From NCBI GenBank assembly GCA_963969395.1, contig OZ017797.1:6448001-6512000 (forward strand): a stretch of 64,000 nucleotides of DNA, written 5' to 3'. The DNA comes from Pseudoscleropodium purum (taxonomy: Eukaryota; Streptophyta; Bryopsida; Hypnales; Brachytheciaceae). The notes below the pieces were generated by a model. It searched no databases, was not told the origin of the DNA, and saw nothing but the letters and a program-made list of their open reading frames with translations. Below, one piece after another: positions 13,364 through 25,439 of this stretch. Numbering within the stretch: position 1 is the first letter of the stretch; the number at the start of each line of letters is the position of its first letter. The translations under genes and the position numbers were made by a program.

Positions 13364-14440
13364 AATGCTTCCTCCGAAAGGGAGGGTTACTTGGAAAAAT
13401 TAATAGTCATGGCCGCATGATCCCGAAGCGCATTGTATCCCTACGTAACTTGGTTATGCTGTGCTGACAGCTTTTGAATATCTGCTTCACTTCCAGAAAC
13501 ACTCGGAAAGTTAATGTGCAGGAGCGTCAAATCGTGAGGAAGGCACAGACGTGTAATATAATTCAACAATACACTTTTAGTCTTAAGCAATAGCATTCCT
13601 TAGGGTCAATTCATAGCACTATTGTGATGTGTTGAACTTAACATTCCAGTATGTAGCTGCCTCAATCTTATTGGAAAAGGAATCCAGATTATGTTTGTGC
13701 ACAAGCTTGAGCTCATCTCAAGTGGGGGGGTACTGAAAGCTACATCATGAACTGGTTAATTATGAAGTTCAAATCTGAAATTCATGGCGCCACGGAACAA
13801 ACGAGTGAACCCTGCAACCTGCCATTGACAAAGGCTAGACGTTGATATTTGTTTTAAGAACTCCTCCTTAGCAATCGAAAGTATTTATCACTTGATGTTA
13901 AGAGGGGCGTTCGAGAGGTCTTAGGAATGACATTAGGTACACCTTTGAACTGATTTCACTTTGCAAATGAAACTTACGACCAAGAAAGTCATCACCGAAG
14001 ATCAGAAAAATTGAAAGTTACAACAGTAATATTCTCCCCAATTGTACATTAAACACAACGAACACAGGCCCATTCTCAAACGACCAAAAAATCTCCTGAA
14101 AGGCGACAGCCAGGTAACTTTCCAAATAAAAATGAGAGATCAGATATAAACAATATAGATTTGTACTATTATACACTCGAGATCACTAACAACTTGCGTT
14201 GTTACTTGAGCGGTGTTGCGCACAGCTGTCCTTAACCAACCAGCACAAGAGCTTCCTAAGGCAATACATATCTACACTTTCCTCTCCAGAGTACCTTATA
14301 AACAGTCACGTGCAGAGGAACAATCCCCTGCTAATTCACAAGTTGCACCATCCAAGAAAGACTAACGAATGAGAACAGTAACACTGTGACACTCCCACTC
14401 TAGCTTGACCCTTGATAGATCACCAAAGAAGAGAGCAAAC

Positions 14441-16965
14441 TCAAGGCGTATTCAAGCGTTTCCACCTCCGGGGTGGAAACTCATTGCTGTAACTTTCTTC
14501 CTCCGGGTCCCAATTCTGCTCTGGCAGCATGTTTGTGTCTTTGAGCTCTTGCAAGGAAGGGGGAGTTTTCAACCATTTCCTTGTGTCGAGAAAGCCCTCC
14601 ACATCTCGGTAACCTTGAGCTTCTTCTTCTGAAAGTTGATGAGACCAAGGAATGCGAGACGACGAATTTGCCCCTGGGCCAGTGCTGTTAAACTCTCCAA
14701 AATAGACATAGTCGTGTGCAAACAGCGGTCCCGTGTCGGTCATCCAGTCCACCCAGCCCTCAGGAGCAATGTGCTCCCCCAATGTCGTGTCAATGAACAC
14801 CACTCTTGCGTATTCTCGCCACGGTCGACCCAAGTACGTGAGCCCTGTCCCAGTCGAGTTATACGTTGCTAGGTCGTACCCTGTCACGTTGGACTTTAAT
14901 ATGACGAAAGTTGAGTTCGATGTTACAAAAGTGGAGTTGGAAGCCGCTAAGCAATCCTCTTCACACCACCGGCTTTGCGCAGTTATAAATCCCTCACCTG
15001 ATTAGGCACCACACGGCAAGAAATTGAGGGTGAACAATTTTAACGAGGAAAAAGGGTGAGTGTAAAACTCTATTTTCTTGCAGGAACAATACAATGGAAA
15101 GGTTCTCGGTTCAAGTCGAACACATGCATATGCAAAACATCTGGCAGATCTCTCACTCAATAAGGTACAGGATACTAAAATTGTTATGGACCAGATCACA
15201 TCTTGTATACTGATCCCTGTTACCAACAGCAACTCATCTCTTCAAATACTTACTAGACTTATTAGCAAGTGGAGTAAGCATGACTTCGCTAAACATCTAT
15301 GGCCACTGATATCTGAATAGCAATGGGGTTGTCTACTATCACTTCTAGCGGTCTACAACTTCCCACTTCGAATTGCATAAGAAAATCAAAGCGATAGAAT
15401 TTTGATCTCAACAGAATTTGGCTCTTGCACCAAACGATCTCTCCAAAGCTCTACAGATCTCCCAAAAATCACCCCAAAATCACTAAAACATACGTCAAAA
15501 ATGCTTCAAGCGACGCGTGTAACATCCCCTACCGTAAACAGTAAGAATTGTTGACCTAACCAACTAGGTCTATGAATTCGACTGGTTTAGGGTAATCATG
15601 TACCTCTCGAGAAAATCGTGCAATTTTCAAATACCGCCGATGCATATCCAAGTATGAAATCCACGTTCCCTTCGATGCGAGAATCTTTGTAGTAGTGCTT
15701 TCCCTGGTCAGCGTACAAGGTGTCTTGCCACCCCAAGAAGACGCACTCATAGAACGCACAATTGTCCCCCGAAACGCGAATAGCAGGGGCTTGAGAGTTG
15801 TAGTCGAAATCATCTGGTTTCGGAGCGCTGTTTTCAAACGTGATACCCTTGGCCACAAAGTTCGACGCGTCCACAATCACAGAAGGGCAATCCAAGATAG
15901 TGTACTCCGAACCATCCGGCTTCTTGTCACACGCCTTTCTATTGTACGTTAACACTGTGCTCTCTGCGCTCTCGCCCAAGAACGTGATGTAATCCTGAAC
16001 GACGACAACATCGTGGCCATGCCTCAAAATCCCAAAACCACCTTAATCTAAACAAAACGCAAATCTCAAAAGAAGGCTAATCTCTGAAGGAAAAAGTTAA
16101 AACTCTCCAGGGTTTGTAATTGGGAAGAATTTCTTTGGCCGATGCCGTAAAATCCAAGAACAGCCTTACTCTGAACAAAACACAGATCTTAAAAGAAAGG
16201 CTAAATCTCTCAACGGCCTCTACATGAGAAGAAATTCTTTCGCCAATGTCTCAGCATCCCCAAACAGATCTCAATAAAAAGCTAAATACTCTTCCAAGAC
16301 CACATTGTATCCATCTCTCAAAATCCAAAACCACCTTCCTCTGAACAAAACAGAGATCTCAAAGAAAAGCTAAAACTCGGGATGGTTTGAAAGTAGGACG
16401 AATTTCCCTAGGACGAATTTGTCTTGCCGACCAATACTTCTTGCCGAAATCCAAGAACAGCCTTACTCTCAAAAAAACACAGATCTCAACCACAAGCTAA
16501 AACTCTCACCGACTTCTGCACGGGAAGAAATTCTTTCGCCAATATCACAGTATCCCAAAACAAGCTCTGTAAAAACCACAAATCTCCACGAAAACCTAAA
16601 AACTCTCCAGAATTTGTACGCGAGAGAAACTCCGACACAATGCAAACTAAGGGTTACGATCAGAAGCCACAAACCTTGCCTTCCGGAACAACGACAGGTC
16701 CCTCATATCTCCCCGGCTTGACATAAATCACCCACCGCAGATAATTCCACATGGGTACGGCATCCACCGCGGCTTGCACAGATGCGAAGTGCTCCGGACG
16801 CCCGTCGTTCGCCACGACCAGCACCGTTTGGATGCCTCCCACATCTTCTTCCTCCACCACCAACCTCGACGATGCCGACGACAATTCTTGGTGCCCCCAC
16901 CCGCAAGTGCTAGGAATACATACCGCCAGGAGGAAGATTGCCAAGGTAACTTTGAACTGCAACAT
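14441..16965 (-). CDS. Pectinesterase (pectin methylesterase), secreted, 3 exons
   Basis: The enzyme de-esterifies homogalacturonan methyl esters in the cell wall (CE8 right-handed beta helix). Exons are 16965-16675, 15994-15604 and 14997-14441; phases 0 and 1 agree. The product is 412 residues. Residues 1-22 form a signal peptide with core FKVTLAIFLLAVC. Family motifs appear in order: PGRYEG at 84-89, QAPA at 165-168 (usually QAVA), QDTLY at 187-191, GNVDFILG at 206-213, TAQSR near 233-237 and LGRPW at 283-287. Catalytic Gln165, Gln187, Asp188, Asp209 and Arg285 are all present, so it should be active. There is no N-terminal PMEI inhibitor domain. The C-terminal 40 residues extend past the helix. 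An in-frame ATG at 17007 would add 14 residues ahead of the signal peptide and is less likely. Confidence 0.9.
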
Positions 16966-17830
16966 GCGGCAACGGGATGGCTTAATCTCTGGAACTTCGG
17001 AGCACATCGGCGAGTACCAACTCCTGCACTCACAGAGAGCTCTCTGTTTTCAAATGGAGTGGGATTCTTTCAAAACGAGAGAGGGCTCACGGGGAAGTGG
17101 AAATGAAACCAAGAAGTTCTTCGGGGTTGCGAGCATACACTGAAGTTGGAAAGATTATTGCGATCCCAACAAACCTGTTGCGAGATGCTTCCAAGATGAA
17201 AAAATTGAAGATGAGGCGAGAAAAGCAGTTTCTTCAGGGACTCGCAATTGCAGCTATAAAGGAGCTTTAAGTAGATAATTGGTGAGAAAGATGGCCAGAA
17301 ATCGATGCGAATTCACAAGAATCCTGCGACGCAAGCAGCGCGAAGAAGGCGACGATGGACAGTTTTTCTCTCCTTCCGCAACAAGTCAACTTACTATTCA
17401 TAACTTCATAGCTTACTAAAAGTAACTTTTACGCTTATCCATCATAACTTTCAATAAATAATCGTAACTTTTCGACTTACTGCAATAATCGGAGCACCGA
17501 CTTTGCGCGTGACCCTTGTTTATGGAGCACAGGGAACGAATGTTCCCTAAGTTCATTATTCGGTTCTCGAGTGGGAACTCAAAATCTATGGAGAGTTTGG
17601 AACACACGGCGGCAGCTCTGATCGACACTTGGAAACTCTTAGACGATGTTTGGACGCATCGTGACCGTAGAATATAATATTTGTCTTTGACCATCAGATA
17701 CACCCGCCCTGCCTGAATTAAATTTCCGAACCTGTTGGTACGGACCCGAGCCAAGGCTCTTCTCTTCCATCTCTTCCATCAGGTAAGCTTAATGCTGTAT
17801 TCCATGAGGGTTTAGGGTTTTGAGAATTCG

Positions 17831-20745
17831 ATGGCGATGGCGTCCAGGGCGAAGCGGGATCTCGCCGTGTTGTTTCGAGTAAGTTTCATATGAACTTTTG
17901 AGGTTTTCGTTTGCGTGCCTGCTTGTTTTCCAAGCCATTGAATTACAATTTTTCATTGCGTTCCAAGAAATTAAAAAACGTTAGTTTATGATATTTGAGC
18001 TAGTGGATCGTCATGCGATGGAGAGGAATCTGATACCTTGAGGAGGTGGAAGGGTATCTTTCCGTGTAGTAACCGTTGAGAGTTTAGCCTTTCTTTTGAG
18101 ATCTGTGTTGTGTTCAGAGTAAGACTGTTCTTGGACGTTGCGTTACATCGACGAGAGATATTCGTCCCTGTTTCAAACTCTCGAGAGTTTTGTAGGTTTG
18201 CTTTGAGGTTTTTTGTTTTGTACAGAATAAGCTTGTTCTTGGATGTTCCGACATCCGCGAAAGAAATTCGTCCCAATTTCAAACCCTCGAGAGTTTTTCA
18301 CGTTTCTTTGCGATCTGTCGTTTGTTGATGTAAGGGTGTTTGGAACCTCAATGGTCGGCAATTCCTATCGAGCAATGCGGGGAGTCCGAGACGGAAAGCT
18401 CTTTTAACTAGACCTATGATACCTGGCGTGGAAAATATAATTGCTGTTGCGTCAGGAAAAGGTGGAGTTGGCAAATCGACCACGGCAGGTACTTACCGAG
18501 ATTACTGTATTTAGCTTTTGTTACATTGTCTGAATTCCTGAAAAGAGCGGTTCAGTTTCATACCATGGTCAAGCGGAAGATCTAATTATTAGTTTTGTTT
18601 TGTTTTGTTTTTATTTCCAACAGTGAACTTGGCTGTAGCACTGGCAATGGAATGTAGACTGCGAGTCGGATTGCTCGATGCAGATGTATATGGTCCCTCT
18701 ATTCCTAACCTGATGAAGCTTGATGGACACCCTGAGCTTGATTCTGGTACGTACATATTTCCTGTTTTGCCTGTTTTTTTGTGTGTTTTTGTTTCTGCAT
18801 TCAGGAACCCTAGGACTCGTGAAATGGCATTATTGTTTGCAGTTTCTGCATCTTTTTTCTAGAATTTAGACCTAATTATCTGGACATAGTTTGCCTCCGA
18901 CCATTACGTTTGGAATCGTTTAGAATCAGTACGTAGTTAGGGAAACCTGGTAATGATCTGATGCTTTCGTGTTTTCCTAAATGCGTGTAATTTTATCCCC
19001 CGTCAAATATCTGGGATCCCTAACCCTTTTCGTTTGAGCATTTTGAAATTAACTGTAAATTTCTAATTCGCAGAAGTGTGGCTTAGAAATCAGATTTTTT
19101 GCAGTTACTTGATGAATTACACAGTGCTATTCTTAAGGAAGAATTCATTGAGCGTTGCCTTACGTTTTTTTCCTGCAGGGTCGAAGATGATACCACTGGA
19201 AAACTATGGTGTGCGCTGCATGTCTATGGGATTTCTTATGGAGAAGGATGCTCCGGCTGTTTGGAGAGGGCTCATGGTAATTATGGTTTTGTACTCGTCA
19301 TTTCTGCTCCCTCACCCACATTTTATCAGAATAGCGATTATTAGTCACCTGCATTGATTATGTCACTATTTTTATACAGTAATGGACTTATGCAATATAC
19401 AGTAAGATGCAAAATAATATGAGGTTGCAATTACTTGAATAGTAAGTGGGGGGAGGAGAGGAGAAGAGAGGAGATACAATGGGACTTCTAACGATATTGA
19501 GAGTTTCTGTCCCAGTGGGAACGTGGCAGGTTATGAGTGCATTGGAGAAGCTTGTGCGGGGTACTGCTTGGGGAAAACTTGATGTCTTGGTGATTGACAT
19601 GCCTCCTGGTACCGGTGATGCGCAAATTTCTATCTCTCAACGTCTTCCCTTGGCTGGTACTCAAAGATCAACTATTTGTGATATTTTCTGGCTGTCCTAT
19701 GAGTCTTGCATTCGATTCATATGGTGGGAATTGGCACTGCTTGGAACTTGTGGGTCATTGTTCATCGGTTCTGCCTTACTTATCGAGGTTCTGAAAGGAA
19801 ATTTCTGTGTCTAGAGGATCGGAAAGTTGGACTCCTATGTTATTCACGTTCTTTTCTCCTTCTCTTTCATAATTGCTGTTATTATTAAGTACAGAAGATA
19901 TCCCTTTCTTTTTTCTCTAATAGTCGTGTAGTAGTGCAGGCCCTGCATTCATGCAATTTGTTGTTTTATGCTTTAGAAACGTGTGGCTGAGTTTTTTGTG
20001 GTCTTGTTGTTTGGTGGACAGGGGCAGTCATAGTCTCTACTCCACAAGATATTGCACTCATTGATGCCCGGAGGGGTGCCAACATGTTTAGTAAAGTCGA
20101 TGTTCCTGTGAGTGACCTTGGGGCTTAGACGATTCTTTTATTTGACTGTTGTATATTTTCACAAATGATGCAGTATTTACTTATGTGCGAAGTATGAACA
20201 GGTGCATTTGTGGTGGAGATGGTTTTATTTATTCCTCATTTCGGTGCAATTGTAGCATTGAAATGGGAAGTCATTCGTAGCCATTATGTTGATTGGTTAG
20301 AAGGATGAATGCAGGTACTAGGTCTTATTGAAAACATGAGTTATTTCAAGTGCCCAAATTGTGGTGAACGAAGTGAGGTGTTTGGGCACGGAGGCGCTCG
20401 TGCAACTGCGGAAGAAATGGGCATGGATTTTCTAGGAGAGGTTGATTCGCTGCCTCTAATTTTATGATTTGCAAATGCGACGACTTGTAGTTCACCCTCA
20501 GAGTACATATTAACGCAGAGTACAATTTCTCTCTAGCTTTATGAGACGCAGCTTTGATTGTGTTGCAGGTACCACTGAATATCGAGATTCGGCAGACTTC
20601 AGATGCTGGCAGTCCTATTGTTGCATCAGCACCAACTAGTGCAGCTTCCATTGTCTACAGGGGCATTGCAGTAGAAATAGCTGCAAAGTTAAAGGACTGG
20701 GTTTCCTCTGGTGTAGGTGCTGGACTCCGCACAAGAGTAGAGTAA
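17831..20745 (+). CDS. NUBPL: IND1/NUBPL-type Mrp/NBP35 P-loop ATPase for complex I Fe-S assembly, 8 exons
   Basis: The protein is a mitochondrial P-loop NTPase that delivers Fe-S clusters to respiratory complex I. Exons are 17831-17878, 18335-18488, 18624-18746, 19179-19276, 19530-19656, 20022-20107, 20315-20440 and 20569-20745. All seven junctions agree in phase; the total is 312 residues, close to the family's usual length. The first 45 residues are Arg-rich with no acids apart from one Asp, as in a mitochondrial presequence. Landmarks: [10 protein letters not shown] at 56-65 (deviant Walker A), DADVYGPS at 86-93, [10 protein letters not shown] at 162-171, [14 protein letters not shown] at 189-202, and the cluster-binding FKCPNCG with Cys225 and Cys228. 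Its 3' end is the starting point of the tandem triplication: exon 7-8 fragments recur near 31.8 and 40.7 kb. Confidence 0.92.
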
Positions 20746-20819
20746 GTTGTGCATGTATTTTGGATAGTACGCTACATTTGAGTCTATTATGTAGTCTCGC
20801 CTTTATCTGGTGGCACAGG

Positions 20820-21764
20820 CAAAGGAAGAGCAAAATGGTATGAAAGCTGCACTTACAATGTAGAGCAGTCCAATGGTTGCCGGGCGAATTTCTGAGAAAT
20901 GTCCATTACAGGCAAGGAGTCACGCTTGAAAAGCTGCACAAAGGTGTGTTGAGAATTAGCTATGGGAGGTGACTTATTTGACCTTGGTCTGCTCCATTGA
21001 CATGAGAAGTATCATGATTCATGACAACTTCAGTGTGCTAAGTTGGAAGCTGTTGACATGTCATACGCTGAATGTACCACCTGGCTTGAAGTTATTTTCA
21101 GCTTGCCTATAGCTGCAATAAACAAGCACTTTTCTAAACCTGCGTATACTTGTGAACGTTTGGAGTCATTTTGTCTTTCTAAGAGTTCACATTGAGTTGC
21201 AGGAAGTGGAGACTTTCTCAAGTGGATGATTGCTCTACCATCTCAAATTGAGTAGTCATGAGTCCGAGTATATTTCTCTCTGCACTTTGTTGTTCTTTGT
21301 GTAACCTGAATTATGCCGCACTGCACCAGGACAGGGTTGCGCTTCATTTACAGTACACCACCTTTTTGTAGTTATCTATGACAAACTCCGAGCAGACCCC
21401 AGGGGCACAATGTTCATGTAGCAGCGAATCTTCCTCTTGCGTCAGTAATCTTAGCAATTCTTAAGGGTCGAGCTATGTTGAAACGGTGGCAAAAAGGGCG
21501 ACTTATGTTGAATCTACAATGCGAAGGCTTAACCGAAACTTGGCTCAGCAAGACATCAGTCCCAGCCCTGTGGAATAGCAATTGGATCTACTTTCCTTTC
21601 ATTCATGTGAAAATACTTGAATATACTTCCATTCATGTGAATACAAAACATAAGACTTGATATTTCTCAACATAACCTTGCCCACTAATGTATGAAGTGT
21701 ACAGTGCTATATTCTGGGTAAAACCTGTATGCTACTATTAAATTACTGAGACAGTCAAATTATG
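20820..21764. other. Spacer between NUBPL and membrane AP2-like gene, unit 1
   Basis: No gene is seen. The segment at about 21020-21310 recurs at about 32925-33260 and 41665-41980 with high similarity, including the words CTGAATGTACCACCTGG and TGAGTAGTCATGAGTCCGAG. It therefore marks the same position in each of the three duplicated units. Confidence 0.7.
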
Positions 21765-23726
21765 CTACATTTCCCAAAGTGTATCCATTTCCCAGAAGGC
21801 TTCCTGGACTTCCCCTCCATCAGGTGGCGGAGCCATGACGCCTGGGTAATTACGTTGATACGTGCTCCGCTCCATCTCCACCTCAAAGCTTGGAAATCTT
21901 TGATTGACGTCTTGCAGCTGCTGCTGTTGAAGGCAAAACTGACATGGCCACAGAGGATTTTGAATCCAGGATTCTTGGAGTTGTTGCTGCTGCAACTGCA
22001 AAATTTGGGCAACGAGTCCTTGGATTTGTTGTTGTAGAAGAAAAATTTGTTGTTGCGGATCAGAAATTTGGTTTTGCTGACGAGAAATCTGCTGTGGCTG
22101 AGTGCCCACACGTGTTTGAAGTATGTCCAATTGGTCACTACCGTTCAGACACTCGGTATTTGGTGGCAGTTGTGAAACTGGTAGAGCGGATCCTCCTCCT
22201 AAACCAAGGCAATGGCCATTTGAAAGCGCAAGACCCTGCACATTATCCGTCAAATGGTGTCAGAAACCTAAAGCAGCAAGGGGCGTGCATTTGTGAGAAA
22301 CCCACCAAGGTAAAGTCTGCGCTTCCTTTCCCGTGGCTTTGGTGAACGCATGGCCATATGAAATACTTGGTTCTATCGCATCCAAAGATGCTTGTAAAAG
22401 ATACACTATAAATGCAGCATCTCAAGGTTCAAATGTGACGGCCCCTAGTTACTACTTGAAACACCAATAATTCATCGCTTGCTCATGGAAAAATCAACAT
22501 TGTACATATTTTAATGCTTCAATGCATTAGAATCCTCTCACGAACGGGAACAAGACCTAAAAACAGATTCTATTCTACTAGTGAAAACCACTCAAAAGCA
22601 GAAGGAATAAGTTGCTTACCTCATGCATTTCATCGAAAGAATGGGATGCACATTCCAAACCATGATTGTCACCAATCATGCCCATATTCATCCCCGAGTT
22701 CTCGACTTGACACACATGGACTAGCTTTTGAGGTTCAGCGGCTGAGTTCAACAAGCTCGCCGCACAAGGATCCACATTTACCTCAACAAGCTCTTGCGTC
22801 GCCTGACGTTCCCAAGCTTCAAACAAGTCTTGGAACCAGGTTGCATCGGCCTTCTTCTTTTTGAAATCTTCATAAACCTTCTTCGCTTGATCTAACACCC
22901 ACGTCCGAAGCTCCAGACCAGTGAGGCTTTGCTCTTCCTCACTCATGGAGGGGGCCGGAAACCAACCATCCAAAAGGCATTCTTCAGAAGATCTTCGGTT
23001 GTAGTAGAAGGCAGCAATGAGAAACTTATTGTGTGCCTCTTGCGGGGTCGTGAACCGCCCAAGTTCGAGTCTTGGCACCTTTCTGCCGTTCCACAAAGGA
23101 GGTTTCAATCGTGCTTCGTATACCTTCTTGGTGCCACCATGCTTATCCACCAGTGTTCTGGGGTGCACTCCTCTAGGAGCTACCTCTCTGAATTTGATCC
23201 AGACATAAGCGCCTAGGAACAGGACTATTGCGACGTAAATATCTCGAAAATCTAAAGAACTTCGTGAGTATGCCTTCGAGCCACCCCTATCGACATTCCC
23301 CATGAGGTAATGGTACACCAGAGACAGCAGAACCACTGCTGACACAACAACGGCGTAAGACGGGATGGAGGCCTCCGAGGGCTCTTTAGGATAAATTTCC
23401 CATGTCCATTCCCGGATGCATTGCCCCAAGGAGTACACGAGCGTTTGACGCCTGCTTTCCACCCAATCATTTAGTGATGTTTGGATTGCGTTCGCCCATC
23501 GTAGCCTGGAATCCAAAATTGACAAGAAACCTGGAAGTAAATAAAGGCCATGTCGGATGTCCAGCACCCAACAAACCTTTGCACTGCCTACGATTGCCCT
23601 CGAATGGAACTCCAAATCAATAAAGGATAGTAACTCATTCAGGGTGGAGTCAGCACCAGCCAAGCCTCCATCACGCAGTCCAGACAATTCCGAAAGAACC
23701 CACTCAGGCAACCGACCCCTTTCCAT
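21765..23726 (-). CDS. Two-TM protein with AP2/ERF-like segment and Gln-rich tail, paralog 1
   Basis: Exon 1 is 23726-22620 and exon 2 is about 22235-21765 (phase 0; donor GTAAGC, acceptor GTGCAG), giving 525 residues. Residues 1-110 are a conserved, Trp- and Leu-rich soluble region. Two TM helices follow at about 123-142 and 162-178. Residues 183-242 look like an AP2 domain: RGVHPR, then YEARLK, then RLELGRFTTPQEA and FLIAAF, at the spacing of RGV..R, W.AEIR, WLGTF.T.EEA and AYD.AA in AP2/ERF proteins. The tail (about 405-475) is rich in Gln with coiled-coil spacing, and the protein ends near TLWEM. No function is known to me. The layout suggests a membrane-tethered regulator, which is inference. 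The start is the first ATG conserved in all three paralogs; an ATG at 23759 exists only here. Confidence 0.72.
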
Positions 23727-23943
23727 GTCCTCAAGTGCATAACCTCCCAGCCGCCCCATTAATACCCAAACCCCCGCAGATCCTCTCAATTCCTGCCTAC
23801 CGACAGGGCTCGTACGTGATTGATCCGCACGACTGACAACAACGAAGTGGCTGAAGCTCCCGGTCGAAAGGAACAGAAAGTGGAGCAAGCAAGCGTTTGC
23901 AAAAGCAGAAAAAAACTGAGTCACGAGCTGGCTGGTGAGTTCA

Positions 23944-23950
23944 CTAAATA
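23944..23950 (-). promoter_or_regulatory. Probable TATA element of paralog 1
   Basis: On the minus strand this reads TATTTAG. It lies about 220 bases upstream of the conserved ATG, at the same position as TATTTAAG in paralog 2 and TTATATAG in paralog 3, with flanking GTGAGC/GTGAAC sequence also conserved. The open frame that continues upstream through it is therefore likely untranslated. Confidence 0.4.
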
Positions 23951-24098
23951 GCGCAACTACGGGAGAGCTTGGATGGCTTCGTACAGACAATTGGCGGGGA
24001 GGTAGGAAGGGGAGTGGCGGCAGGAAAAACAAAAGGGGGGGTACACGACGAGGACGAGGGGGAATCGAAGGGGGTGACGAAAGGGCGTAAGAAGAACA

Positions 24099-24118
24099 TG
24101 AAAGTGTCAAAGGGGGGG
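24099..24118. promoter_or_regulatory. Conserved GAAAGTGTCAAAG plus G-run upstream block, paralog 1
   Basis: TGAAAGTGTCAAAG followed by seven G occurs 373 bases upstream of the conserved ATG. Nearly the same block sits 395 and 382 bases upstream of paralogs 2 and 3. The surrounding 120 bases are G-rich on the plus strand with several runs of three or more G, so a G-quadruplex is possible. Conservation is seen; a regulatory role is inferred. Confidence 0.4.
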
Positions 24119-24510
24119 ATGAGACAAATGGCAGTCTCGAAGTCTGGAAACGCTACTGTAGTCTCCGTAATCAGCTCTGCTCGATATTATAAGCTTTCGG
24201 GGTGACTTTTCAAACTACAGAATATTCCTCCCAATTTTGCCCTAATTTTTTGTCGATTTTGAAATTTTCCATTTTTTTTTTTGTAGGCCATTAAATTTCA
24301 AATTATCCTTCGTAATTTCAAAATTGAATTGTAATTGTTTTATTCACAATTTCCATTCACAAGTGCAACGGCGGAAGTGGAAGGGACACAAGCAGAGTAA
24401 GCGTCGAGGCCAAGAGAGAGAAATGAAATGTGAAATAAAGCCACTGGAAAAGTGCATGTAGCCCTAAAGGAGACGGCGATCAATGGTAGGGAAAATCTCG
24501 CAGGTTCTGA

Positions 24511-24650
24511 TTACGTAATGGAACGTCCATTGGTCGGCGCCTTCTGGAATATAATCTGTCGGTCTCCCACTCACCATTCCCGCCGCTCGCTGGTGACCGG
24601 CAGATTATATTCCACAAGGCGCCGACCAATGGACGTTCCATATTACGTAA
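24511..24650. repeat. Long near-perfect hairpin, arms about 55 bp
   Basis: The left arm (24511-24564, starting TTACGTAATGGAACGTCC) is the reverse complement of the right arm (24595-24650), with only a few mismatches and one 2-base gap, around a 30-base loop. The ends are the palindrome TTACGTAA. No clear target-site duplication is seen. It could be a MITE or the stem of a small-RNA precursor. It is absent from the matching positions in units 2 and 3. Confidence 0.75.
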
Positions 24651-24715
24651 ACTACTGCCAGGAATCCTCTAGTTCATTGTGCAGGAACATTTTGTTCCGC
24701 AATTAGGGTTTCTAC

Positions 24716-25036
24716 ACTTGTAATGCATTACAAAAGTTATGAGGCTTCCAAAGGGCTGCCATTTTTTTTATCTTCGGCACCCCCTTGGTGTAATTACAGG
24801 AAAATTTTAAAAATTCTTTTTAGAATTAAAAAAAAAAATAGTCAATTTGATGTGGCGTTGAAGTGGCACTATTAGTGCCACATCAGAATTCAAATTTTTA
24901 AAAATAAAAAATTATTATTTTTTTTTTTTTCCTATTTGCACCGTAGTAAAGCAAGGCTAGAAGCCCTTTTGGAACCCTAAGAATTTTTGTAATGCCTAAT
25001 TACACAATCTTGCCCACGTAATTGGGCATTACAAGT
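24716..25036. mobile_element. Degenerate foldback element (MITE-like)
   Basis: The left half from ACTTGTAATGC at 24716 is roughly the reverse complement of the right half ending GCATTACAAGT at 25036. Shared blocks include GGCTTCCAAAGGGCT against its complement and GATGTGGC against GCCACATC. The centre at 24867-24886 is the perfect palindrome GTGGCACTATTAGTGCCAC-like core. There is no open frame. The palindromic form and AT-rich inside suit a foldback MITE. Confidence 0.55.
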
Positions 25037-25158
25037 CTTTCACTCTTTCTCTTACGTCCACAAACATTTTGTCATCCAAAAATAATCCGTTGCCCGCTAG
25101 TGGTTTACGTCAAGCAATGCCTCTCGTCATCACACATTTCGGGAAATAAACAGCCTCC

Positions 25159-25437
25159 TTGTTGAGCTCCACCTTCCTCGTTGGCCCCTTATTTTCCGAA
25201 ATGCTCTCATCCTTGAACATTGCCCTATACAAAAGAATTACACACATGGCAAAGATTGACATCAATGTCCCTCTCTTCAAACACATCCACTATCTACAAT
25301 GGGCCTACATTTGTAGGCTCAAATGTTGCACGTATGAAACTAGGGGATGCAATTGGAATAATGGCTATGATTACCTTAATCCATTCAAAACAAAGGTAAG
25401 GGTGCAAATGTCCATCATAATTCAATGTGACACATGA
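25159..25437 (+). other. Short Cys-rich frame shared with unit 3, coding status uncertain
   Basis: This frame ends with FKHIHYLQ, then ICRLKCCTYETRGCN and DYLNPFKTK. Unit 3 has a matching frame at 45179-45448 with an internal 60-bp duplication. In unit 2 (about 36185-36340) the same sequence is interrupted by a stop. The start used here is not an evident ATG start with promoter signals. It may be a real small peptide or only a conserved patch of the duplicated unit. Confidence 0.25.
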
Positions 25438-25439
25438 CA

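Noticed and set aside
17416..17754. 112-codon minus-strand frame between pectinesterase and NUBPL
   Set aside because: It lies in the intergenic and NUBPL promoter region, has no recognisable domain and no splice partner.
23727..24110. Long N-terminal, Pro- and Leu-rich extension of the paralog 1 frame
   Set aside because: It begins at a TTG, crosses the probable TATA position and G-rich upstream block, is not conserved in frame in paralogs 2 and 3, and no shared ATG exists above 23759.
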